A DNA stretch of 6,756 bases from an uncultured Nitrospina sp. (lineage in GTDB: Bacteria > Nitrospinota > Nitrospinia > Nitrospinales > VA-1). Where the stretch lies: the NCBI GenBank assembly GCA_913044145.1, contig CAJWOD010000082.1:1-6756 (forward strand), written 5' to 3'. Of the stretch, positions 1 to 5,592 are shown piece after piece. A program made the translations under genes and the position numbers. A model generated the notes under the pieces. It was not told the DNA's origin. It made no database searches and saw only the letters and a program-made list of their open reading frames with translations. Position 1 is the first letter of the stretch, and every line of letters starts with the position of its first letter.

Positions 1-16
1 CTTCTAGTTAGTAAGG

Positions 17-45
17 TTGACAAAGTCAGAATGTTTATTTAGTAT
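17..45 (+). promoter_or_regulatory. Putative sigma70-type promoter of the rpiB-glyA-nrdR unit
   Basis: A perfect -35 hexamer TTGACA lies at 17-22 and a -10-like TAGTAT (4 of 6 consensus bases, including the key TA...T positions) at 40-45, separated by the optimal 17 bases. The start of transcription would fall near 52-53, giving a leader of about 112 nt before the rpiB ATG at 165. This is the only strong promoter-like pair I see before rpiB. The function is inferred from consensus match only. Confidence 0.55.
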
Positions 46-55
46 CGCTTTTAGG

Positions 56-141
56 TTAAACTAACTTCATTAGAACGCCCTGCCGGGAAAAGACGATCAA
101 TTGCTCACCCCTTGAAAAATGCGGTTTAAATAAGTTTTTAA
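56..141 (+). promoter_or_regulatory. Possible structured 5' leader RNA upstream of rpiB
   Basis: The two halves of this leader can pair in three consecutive blocks. TTAAA (56-60) pairs with TTTAA (137-141). AACTT (63-67) pairs with AAGTT (132-136), with CT (61-62) bulged. TTAGAACGC (70-78) pairs with GCGGTTTAA (121-129), with one G-U pair and one A-G mismatch, after a 2x2 internal loop. Inside, GGG (85-87) can pair with CCC (109-111) around a small weak hairpin at 95-106 with an AATT loop. The outer stem begins about three bases after the transcript start predicted from the promoter at 17-45. I do not recognise a known riboswitch: the conserved cores of the ZTP (pfl), glycine and THF types that could be expected near glyA are not visible. 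The outer blocks are AT-rich, so chance pairing is possible. Confidence 0.3.
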
Positions 142-164
142 TAAATATTTCAATTTAAATAGTT

Positions 165-620
165 ATGGAAAAAATTGCCATTGCTTCTGATCATGGAGGA
201 TTTGACCTTAAAGAAAATATTATTGCCTACCTAATAAAAAAAGGTTTGGAGGTTGATAACTTTGGAGCTCATAGCGCTGATTCCGTAGATTACCCAGATT
301 ATGGAATTAAACTTGCTCAAGCTATTATTGATAAAAAATTCGTTCGAGGTATTCTAATTTGTGGAACTGGAGTAGGAATGTCCATTGTTGTTAACCGGTT
401 TCCTGGAATTCGTGGAACCCTTTGCTCTGATGTCTATACAGCTAAAATGTGTCGTGAACACAATGATTCTAATATCCTTATTATGGGGGGTCGTGTAATA
501 GACGTTAGTTTGGCCATAGAAATTTTAGAAACCTGGTTAAACACCGAGTTTGAAGGCGGGCGGCACCAAAGACGTCTTGATAAAATTAACCAAATAGAGA
601 CTAACTTAAAAACCAAATAA
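165..620 (+). CDS. rpiB: Ribose-5-phosphate isomerase B (RpiB/LacAB family)
   Basis: This cytoplasmic enzyme interconverts ribose 5-phosphate and ribulose 5-phosphate in the non-oxidative pentose phosphate pathway. The protein has 151 residues, the normal family length. The N-terminal substrate-binding motif SDHGG is at residues 8-12. The catalytic cysteine is C66 in the loop CGTGVG (66-71), followed by MSI. The acid/base histidine is H99 in REHNDSN. The C-terminal EGGRHQRRL (130-138) is the usual RpiB tail. These residues fall at the same positions as in E. coli RpiB, as I remember it, which distinguishes it from the LacA/LacB subunits. ATG at 165 gives the canonical start; no Shine-Dalgarno precedes it, only an A/T-rich stretch. 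It leads a unit with glyA (47 nt downstream) and nrdR, a known arrangement in deltaproteobacterial genomes. Related D-allose-type isomerases of the same fold cannot be fully excluded. Confidence 0.96.
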   Translation: MEKIAIASDHGGFDLKENIIAYLIKKGLEVDNFGAHSADSVDYPDYGIKLAQAIIDKKFVRGILICGTGVGMSIVVNRFPGIRGTLCSDVYTAKMCREHNDSNILIMGGRVIDVSLAIEILETWLNTEFEGGRHQRRLDKINQIETNLKTK

Positions 621-636
621 ACGGGTCCAACTCGTT
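620..636 (+). other. Small hairpin between rpiB and glyA
   Basis: AACGGG (620-625) can pair with CTCGTT (631-636) around a TCCAA loop, with one G-U pair. It starts on the last base of the rpiB stop codon and is followed by an A-run rather than a T-run, so it is not an intrinsic terminator. It could be a processing or mRNA-stability element, or chance. Confidence 0.2.
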
Positions 637-652
637 AAAAACTAAGCTTGTT

Positions 653-660
653 GAGGAGGA
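653..660 (+). promoter_or_regulatory. Strong Shine-Dalgarno site deciding the glyA TTG start
   Basis: The purine run GAGGAGGA contains the full AGGAGG core (654-659) and ends seven bases before the TTG at 668. There is no in-frame ATG between the upstream part of the gap and residue 27 of the protein, so this site and the alignment of the N terminus with other SHMTs together fix the TTG start. Confidence 0.85.
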
Positions 661-667
661 TTTTACA

Positions 668-1915
668 TTGTCACTTGCTGAATTTGATCCAAAAATTGCT
701 CAATCCATAAGGGATGAAACAGAACGGCAAAATAACACCCTTGAGATGATTGCGTCTGAAAATTTTGTTAGCCGCGATGTACAGGAAGCACAAGGTTCTG
801 TTATGACCAATAAATATGCCGAAGGCTACCCTGAGAAACGTTATTATGGGGGGTGTGAATTTGTTGATATTGCTGAAAACTTGGCAATTGAAAGAGCTAA
901 AAAGTTATTTTCTGCCAATCATGTAAATGTTCAACCGCATTCAGGATCGCAAGCCAATATGGCGGTATATCATACCCTGCTTGAGCCTGGAGATACTATT
1001 TTAGGGATGGACCTTTCTCACGGTGGGCATCTCACGCATGGTTGCCCAGTAAATTTTTCCGGTTATACCTATAATGTTGTTTTCTACGGCGTTAATGAAG
1101 AAACAGAACTCATTGACTATGAAAAGGTTAGAATACTTGCTAAAGAGCATAAACCAAAAGTTATTGTAGTTGGCGCAAGCGCCTATCCAAGAATTATAGA
1201 TCCGATAAAATTTCGAGAAATTGCAGATGAAGTAGACGCTAAAATAATGACTGACATTGCTCATCCTGCTGGACTTGTGGCTGCAGGTTTATACCCCAGC
1301 CCAGTGCCTCACTCTGAATTTGTAACCACTACAACCCATAAAACTTTGAGAGGACCTCGAGGTGGCATGATTCTTTGTAAAGAAGAATATGCTAAGGAAG
1401 TAAATAAAAAAATATTTCCGGGAATCCAAGGGGGTCCGCTAATGCATGTTATAGCCGCAAAAGCAGTCGCTTTTAAAGAAGCTCTTAGTAGTGAATTTGT
1501 GTCCTATCAAAAACAGGTAATTGCCAATGCAAAATATTTAGCCCAATTTCTTATTGATAATGGAATTAAAATTGTTAGTGGAGGAACAGATACTCACCTA
1601 TTGCTTGTCGACCTTCGACCCCAAGATATAACTGGGAAGGATGCGGAGGGGGCTTTGGATAAGGCAGGAATTACCGTCAATAAAAATACAGTTCCTTTTG
1701 AAACACGGAGTCCATTTGTTACTTCTGGGATACGTATTGGAACTCCAGCGCTCACTACCCGCGGGATGAAAGAAAAAGAAATGGAGCAAATTGGGGAAAT
1801 GATCACTCAAACTTTAGGTAAAATCGACGACGATACGTATCATAAAGAAACGCGAAAAAAGGTTCGTGATCTTTGTGATCAGTTTCCTCTTCATTACGAA
1901 CTAACTAATAAGTAA
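668..1915 (+). CDS. glyA: Serine hydroxymethyltransferase (GlyA)
   Basis: This PLP-dependent cytoplasmic enzyme converts serine and tetrahydrofolate to glycine and 5,10-methylene-THF, the main one-carbon source for purines, thymidylate and methionine. The protein has 415 residues, typical for bacterial SHMT. Visible signatures in order: LEMIASENF (25-33), NKYAEGYPEKRYYGG (48-62), HSGSQAN (91-97), the aspartate that contacts the pyridine nitrogen (D196) with H199 in DIAHPAGL, the PLP Schiff-base lysine K225 in TTTTHKTLRGPRGG, the FPGIQGGP segment, and a C-terminal domain with SGIRIGTPALTTRG. The residue after H199 is proline, where many SHMTs have valine; this variant also occurs in other bacterial groups, as I recall. 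The start is TTG at 668, supported by a strong Shine-Dalgarno and by homology at the N terminus. It is probably cotranscribed with rpiB upstream and nrdR 10 nt downstream. No frameshift or missing catalytic residue is seen. Confidence 0.98.
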   Translation: MSLAEFDPKIAQSIRDETERQNNTLEMIASENFVSRDVQEAQGSVMTNKYAEGYPEKRYYGGCEFVDIAENLAIERAKKLFSANHVNVQPHSGSQANMAVYHTLLEPGDTILGMDLSHGGHLTHGCPVNFSGYTYNVVFYGVNEETELIDYEKVRILAKEHKPKVIVVGASAYPRIIDPIKFREIADEVDAKIMTDIAHPAGLVAAGLYPSPVPHSEFVTTTTHKTLRGPRGGMILCKEEYAKEVNKKIFPGIQGGPLMHVIAAKAVAFKEALSSEFVSYQKQVIANAKYLAQFLIDNGIKIVSGGTDTHLLLVDLRPQDITGKDAEGALDKAGITVNKNTVPFETRSPFVTSGIRIGTPALTTRGMKEKEMEQIGEMITQTLGKIDDDTYHKETRKKVRDLCDQFPLHYELTNK

Positions 1916-1925
1916 ATAATAGCAA

Positions 1926-2411
1926 ATGAAATGTCCTGGTTGTTCTGGAATGGAAAATAAGGTCATAGATTCTCGTTTGAATAAAGAGGGAGATGTTATT
2001 CGTAGGAGACGAGAGTGCTTGAGTTGCACTGACCGTTTTACCACTTATGAAAAACTAGAGCACTCACTTCCATTATTAATTAAAAAAGATGGTCGTAGAG
2101 AAGAGTTTGACCGTGAAAAAATTATTTCGGGTGTTAGAAAAGCCTGTCAGAAACGTCCGGTAAGTACAAAGGATATTGAGGATCTCGTCGATCGAGTTGA
2201 ACATCATCTTCAAGAGCTTGGAGAAAAAGAAATCCATGCGGTTAAGGTAGGCGAAAAAGTAATCCAGGAAATCTATAACCTGGATGATGTTGCCTATGTT
2301 CGGTTTGCTTCAGTTTACCGTTCTTTCAAAGACGTGAACGAATTCATGGTAGAGCTTAAGGAAGTCCTAAAAAGTAAAGATTCCACAAAACCCCGCGATG
2401 AATGGCAGTAA
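1926..2411 (+). CDS. nrdR: Transcriptional repressor NrdR
   Basis: NrdR is the zinc-ribbon/ATP-cone repressor that senses ATP/dATP and shuts down ribonucleotide reductase operons by binding NrdR boxes. The zinc ribbon is complete: C3 and C6 in MKCPGC, C31 and C34 in ECLSC, followed by FTTYE (38-42). The ATP-cone domain spans roughly residues 49-139, beginning with PLLIKKDGRREEFDREKI and ending with the conserved VAYVRFASVYRSFKDVNEF stretch (122-140). The length is 161 residues, slightly longer than the usual 150 or so because of a charged C-terminal tail. The start ATG has no clear Shine-Dalgarno and sits 10 nt after the glyA stop, which suggests translational coupling. No target NrdR boxes belonging to a reductase operon are in this window. 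In many relatives ribD follows nrdR; here it does not. Confidence 0.97.
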   Translation: MKCPGCSGMENKVIDSRLNKEGDVIRRRRECLSCTDRFTTYEKLEHSLPLLIKKDGRREEFDREKIISGVRKACQKRPVSTKDIEDLVDRVEHHLQELGEKEIHAVKVGEKVIQEIYNLDDVAYVRFASVYRSFKDVNEFMVELKEVLKSKDSTKPRDEWQ

Positions 2412-2445
2412 GCCACGATTTTATTCTTTCCAAGAGCCTAAATTT

Positions 2446-2463
2446 CATTAAATTCCCATTAAA
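2446..2463 (+). repeat. Short direct repeat CATTAAA x2 upstream of the heme-cluster promoter
   Basis: CATTAAA occurs at 2446-2452 and again at 2457-2463, with an 11-base start-to-start spacing, close to one helical turn. It lies about 20 bases upstream of the putative -35 element at 2484. It could be a regulator site, but a 7-base AT-rich repeat in AT-rich DNA may well be chance. The rest of the 147-nt gap between nrdR and the next gene shows no gene and no convincing terminator; CCATT/AATGG (2456-2460/2465-2469) gives only a 5-bp stem. Confidence 0.2.
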
Positions 2464-2483
2464 AAATGGCTAGGAACTCAGCG

Positions 2484-2512
2484 TTGAATCCTATAAAACA
2501 AAATGTTACGAT
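2484..2512 (+). promoter_or_regulatory. Putative sigma70-type promoter of the ccsA/hemX-hemA-hemC unit
   Basis: TTGAAT (2484-2489) and TACGAT (2507-2512) each match 4 of 6 consensus bases and are spaced by exactly 17 bases. The predicted transcript start near 2519 would leave an unstructured leader of about 40 nt before the ATG at 2559. A separate promoter here fits the functional change from nucleotide-linked genes to heme genes and the 147-nt gap. Read-through from the nrdR side is not excluded, as no terminator is visible. Confidence 0.4.
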
Positions 2513-2558
2513 GGATCAACCTTTTTAACATGTATCTAATTTCCCTAGTTCAAAGCCA

Positions 2559-3347
2559 ATGGATAAAATTTCCTTTAATATCGCATTATTAAGTTATCTG
2601 GTGGCTTCATTAGGGTATTTCGTATATTTAGTATACCGGCGCCCATTCGTCTCTACCATGGCGGGTTGTATGGTCGGTATGGGTTTAGTTTTTCAAACTA
2701 TTTCTATAGGAATCAGATCTAGCCTGACGGGACATGGGCCGTATACCACCTCCTATGAGGTTGCTATGTTTCTAGCTTGGTTTATGGTTGTTATTTATGT
2801 TCTTACGGAATGGAAATATAAAATAAAGGACTTAGGGGCTTTCGTCATTCCTCTTGTTTTTTTTGTCATGTTGATTTCGATATTTTTATCGAAGGATGCG
2901 GGACTTGTTCCTGAGGCTGAGGTACGATTCTGGCTAACTTTGCATAGAACATTATCCATTATAGGATATGCTGCGTTCTCAATAGCATTTGCAGCTGGAA
3001 TTATGTATTTAATTCAGGAACATCAGGTTAAAACTAAAAAACTAGGCATTATGTATTTTCGTATGCCTTCATTAGAAGTATTGGATAATCTTAACTGTAA
3101 AGTTATCACTATTGGTTTCCCTTTGTTCACGTTGGGCTTTATGACAGGGTCCATCTGGAATACAAAAGTGGATCAAGCTTTTTTCTCATGGGATTTAGTA
3201 AAAACTATGCCTATGGTAATGGTTTGGGTAATTTATGGTTTAGTATTTTTTGGAAGAATGGTTACTGGGCTTAGAGGGAAAAAAGCTGCGCAAGGGGTAA
3301 TTTTGGGCTTTATAGCCGTTATAGGATCTTACTTTCTACATATTTAA
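2559..3347 (+). CDS. ccsA: CcsA/HemX-family (cytochrome c assembly) integral membrane protein
   Basis: This is a multi-pass inner-membrane protein of the cytochrome c assembly superfamily, whose members (CcsA/ResC, CcmC/CcmF, HemX, YpjD) bind or move heme or influence heme enzymes. I see about eight hydrophobic segments, near residues 7-26, 35-53, 65-83, 93-111, 130-152, 181-199, 217-233 and 246-260. The length of 262 matches HemX/YpjD-type proteins. The family hallmark GHGPYTTSYEVAMFLAW (58-74) is present with H59, and a second conserved histidine H129 lies in LHRTLSIIGYA. The tryptophan-rich loop is degraded: W200 and WD (211-212) remain, but the usual WGxxWxWDPKET pattern and the histidine that normally follows it are absent. 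ATG at 2559 is the first possible start after an in-frame stop at 2526, with no Shine-Dalgarno. It lies only 3 nt upstream of hemA, as HemX-like genes often do, suggesting a role linked to heme formation or glutamyl-tRNA reductase level rather than proven cytochrome c ligation. Confidence 0.85.
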   Translation: MDKISFNIALLSYLVASLGYFVYLVYRRPFVSTMAGCMVGMGLVFQTISIGIRSSLTGHGPYTTSYEVAMFLAWFMVVIYVLTEWKYKIKDLGAFVIPLVFFVMLISIFLSKDAGLVPEAEVRFWLTLHRTLSIIGYAAFSIAFAAGIMYLIQEHQVKTKKLGIMYFRMPSLEVLDNLNCKVITIGFPLFTLGFMTGSIWNTKVDQAFFSWDLVKTMPMVMVWVIYGLVFFGRMVTGLRGKKAAQGVILGFIAVIGSYFLHI

Positions 3348-3350
3348 CTC

Positions 3351-4628
3351 ATGACTTCAGAAGCAAATTTAATATTAGTAGGGGTCAACCACAAGACGAC
3401 ACCTGTAGAGATCCGCGAAAAACTGGCTTTTAGTCAGGTTAAACTCGAGGCATCCCTGGAACAATTAGTGTCCAGCCCTGAAATTATTGAGAACATCATT
3501 CTTTCAACCTGCAATCGAGTTGAAATTTATGCAAGAGTAGAAAATACCGACCAAGGGATCCAATTATTACAAAACTTTATTTGTGATTATCATGGTATCT
3601 CTCGGGGGAATCTCGATCAGTATTTTTATAGTTACTGCGATAATCAGGCCGTAGAGCATTTGTTTCGGGTCTCTTCCAGTCTCGATTCAATGGTTTTAGG
3701 AGAAGCGCAAATATTAGGTCAGGTAAAAGAGGCCTATAATACCGCTCTTTCATTCAGCTCTACTGGGATGGTATTGAATCAATTATTTGAGAAAGCGTTC
3801 AATGTTGCAAAAAAAGTTCGCGAAGAAACCGGTATAGCGGAAAGAGGTGTATCTATCAGCTCTGCTGCGGTGGAATTAGCCAAAAAAATTTTTGAGGACC
3901 TTGAAAATCATTCAGTAATGTTAGTTGGTACAGGGGAAATGGCCGAACTTGCCGCTAAGCACCTAATTTCTTACGGGGTCAAAACTGTATATGTAGCAAG
4001 TCGAACTTATGAGCGTGCAGCTTCTCTTGCGCAAAGTTTAAATGGTTGTGCTCTAGATTTTGAATCCTTTAAAGAAGAAATGCACCGCGCTGACATTATT
4101 ATTACTTCTACAGCCGCCCCTAATTTTATTATTGGTAAGGAAATGATCGAAACTGCAGTTCAAAAAAGAAAAAATAAACCTATATTTCTTATAGATATAG
4201 CTGTGCCGCGGGACATAGCCCCAGAAGTAAATGAGCTAGAAAATGTTTATTTATATGATATTGATGATTTGCAAAATGTAGTTAATGCTAATATGGAAGA
4301 AAGGCAAAAAGAAGCAGAAAACGCAATGGAAATCATAAAACAAGAAGTTACTAAATTTAACAACTGGTTCTCTACATTGGATGCAGTTCCAACAATTGTA
4401 GAAATGCGAAACCGCGCAGAAGATATGAGAAAAGTAGAAGTTGATAAAACCCTTAAAACCATGGATCATCTTTCTTCTGAAGATAAAGATGCTATACAAC
4501 AATTAACTCAATCGCTCGTCAATAAAATTCTTCACAAACCCACGATAAACCTAAAAAAGAAAACCCAATCTCAAGACGGCCATATTTACCTTAAAGCTAT
4601 TCGGGACTTATTTCACCTAGACGACTAA
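3351..4628 (+). CDS. hemA: Glutamyl-tRNA reductase (HemA)
   Basis: HemA reduces glutamyl-tRNA(Glu) with NADPH to glutamate-1-semialdehyde, the first committed step of C5-pathway tetrapyrrole synthesis. The protein has 425 residues, normal for the family. The catalytic domain opens with VGVNHKTTPVEIREK (10-24, with H14) and carries the nucleophilic cysteine C54 in LSTCNRVEIY. Next come SSLDSMVLGEAQILGQVK (109-126) and the NADPH-binding Rossmann domain with VGTGEMAELAAKHL (192-205), ASRTYERA (216-223), and the IDIAVPRDI signature (281-289). A long helical linker and the C-terminal dimerisation domain follow (about 310-425). ATG at 3351 sits 3 nt after the upstream stop, without Shine-Dalgarno, and its TAA is directly abutted by the hemC ATG, so translational coupling is likely. 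HemA in other bacteria is subject to heme-dependent turnover, but nothing in this sequence proves that here. Confidence 0.98.
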   Translation: MTSEANLILVGVNHKTTPVEIREKLAFSQVKLEASLEQLVSSPEIIENIILSTCNRVEIYARVENTDQGIQLLQNFICDYHGISRGNLDQYFYSYCDNQAVEHLFRVSSSLDSMVLGEAQILGQVKEAYNTALSFSSTGMVLNQLFEKAFNVAKKVREETGIAERGVSISSAAVELAKKIFEDLENHSVMLVGTGEMAELAAKHLISYGVKTVYVASRTYERAASLAQSLNGCALDFESFKEEMHRADIIITSTAAPNFIIGKEMIETAVQKRKNKPIFLIDIAVPRDIAPEVNELENVYLYDIDDLQNVVNANMEERQKEAENAMEIIKQEVTKFNNWFSTLDAVPTIVEMRNRAEDMRKVEVDKTLKTMDHLSSEDKDAIQQLTQSLVNKILHKPTINLKKKTQSQDGHIYLKAIRDLFHLDD

Positions 4629-5558
4629 ATGACAATTCGTAAAGTAAGTATTGGAAGCCGAGGGAGTCCTTTGGCATTATGGCAGGCTAACTGGGTTAAA
4701 GACTTGCTTTTAAAGCAACACTCTGACCTTACGGTAGATATACAAATAATTAAAACATCCGGTGATAAAATTCAAGATGTGCCCTTGGCTAAAATTGGGG
4801 GAAAAGGACTATTTGTTAAAGAAATTGAAGAGAGCCTTCTAAAACGTAACGTGGATTTTGCTGTTCATAGTATGAAAGATATGCCAATAAATTTTCCAAT
4901 AAACCTCTGTATTGCATGCGTGGCTAAAAGGGAAAATCCTTTCGATGCTTTAATATCAAGAAATGATATTAAACTGGAAGACCTTCCAAAAGGAGCAAAA
5001 ATTGGAACGGGAAGTTTACGCCGAATATCTCAGTTATTGAATTATCGTCCTGATTTTGAATTGATCCCTCTCCGTGGAAATTTAGAAACAAGATTAAAAA
5101 AACTGGATACAGAGGGGTTGGATGCAATAATTCTTGCTGCTGCAGGTCTTATCCGTCTGGGCTGGGATAATCGAATTACAGAAATTATATCCCCAGATAT
5201 TTTATTACCTGCAATGGGTCAAGGAGCTGTAGGTATAGAAACTCGCAAAAATGATGTCGAAAATCAAATACTATTAGCTGATATCGATGATGAAAATACT
5301 CACTATGCACTTGATGCTGAGCGCGCCCTGGTTAGTCAATTAGAAGGTGGATGTAATGTTCCTATCGGAGCTTTTGCTACATTGGATGCTGATCAAATTA
5401 CTTTAAAAGGCCTAGTCGCAAGCCTTGACGGAAAAACTTTATATAAAAAAGAAATGACCGATATCAAAACTAATGCCATCGCTATGGGTAGAAAAATGGG
5501 TGACGAACTTATTGGAATGGGTGCGGACCGTATAATGCAGGAAATTCAGTCTATCTAA
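4629..5558 (+). CDS. hemC: Hydroxymethylbilane synthase (porphobilinogen deaminase, HemC)
   Basis: HemC joins four porphobilinogen units into the linear tetrapyrrole hydroxymethylbilane in the cytoplasm. The protein has 309 residues, as expected. Seen in order: GSRGSPLALWQA (9-20), KTSGDKI (42-48), GGKGLFVKEIE (57-67), HSMKDMP (80-86) with the catalytic aspartate D84, GTGSLRR (126-132) with the cofactor/substrate arginines R131 and R132, LRGNLETRLKKLD (148-160), and LEGGCNVPIGAFA (238-250) with C242, the attachment site of the dipyrromethane cofactor. These positions coincide with E. coli numbering. The ATG follows the hemA stop codon with no intervening base, strongly implying coupled translation. 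In many genomes hemD or a cobA-hemD fusion comes next; here the next gene is on the other strand, so uroporphyrinogen-III synthase must be encoded elsewhere. No terminator hairpin is visible in the 34 nt after the stop. Confidence 0.98.
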   Translation: MTIRKVSIGSRGSPLALWQANWVKDLLLKQHSDLTVDIQIIKTSGDKIQDVPLAKIGGKGLFVKEIEESLLKRNVDFAVHSMKDMPINFPINLCIACVAKRENPFDALISRNDIKLEDLPKGAKIGTGSLRRISQLLNYRPDFELIPLRGNLETRLKKLDTEGLDAIILAAAGLIRLGWDNRITEIISPDILLPAMGQGAVGIETRKNDVENQILLADIDDENTHYALDAERALVSQLEGGCNVPIGAFATLDADQITLKGLVASLDGKTLYKKEMTDIKTNAIAMGRKMGDELIGMGADRIMQEIQSI

Positions 5559-5592
5559 AGTTAAGGATTGTATAAAGAATAGGGAAATAAAA

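Noticed and set aside
119..133. Four-codon upstream reading frame ATG CGG TTT AAA TAA in the rpiB leader
   Set aside because: Too short and without a ribosome-binding site; it also falls within the 3' arm of the possible stem, so chance is the simplest explanation.
56..164. Known riboswitch (ZTP/pfl, glycine or THF type) before the rpiB-glyA unit
   Set aside because: These classes would make sense near glyA, but I cannot find their conserved core sequences in the leader.
1001..1264. Open frame of 87 codons on the minus strand inside glyA
   Set aside because: It lies wholly within a well-supported SHMT gene, shows no recognisable domain, and has low-complexity Asn/Phe/Ile-rich composition typical of an antisense shadow.
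1594..1810. Two minus-strand open frames opposite the 3' part of glyA
   Set aside because: They overlap each other and a conserved gene, with no ribosome site or domain.
2455..2470. CCATT-AAAA-AATGG inverted repeat as an nrdR terminator
   Set aside because: The stem is only 5 bp, has little GC and is not followed by a T-run.
4247..4502. Two overlapping minus-strand open frames inside hemA
   Set aside because: They are antisense to the helical C-terminal region of HemA and the composition (Phe/Ser/Cys-rich) is that expected from reading Lys/Glu codons backwards.
5559..5592. Bidirectional terminator between hemC and the convergent dehydrogenase
   Set aside because: The location is right, but I see no GC-rich inverted repeat with T-tract on either strand.
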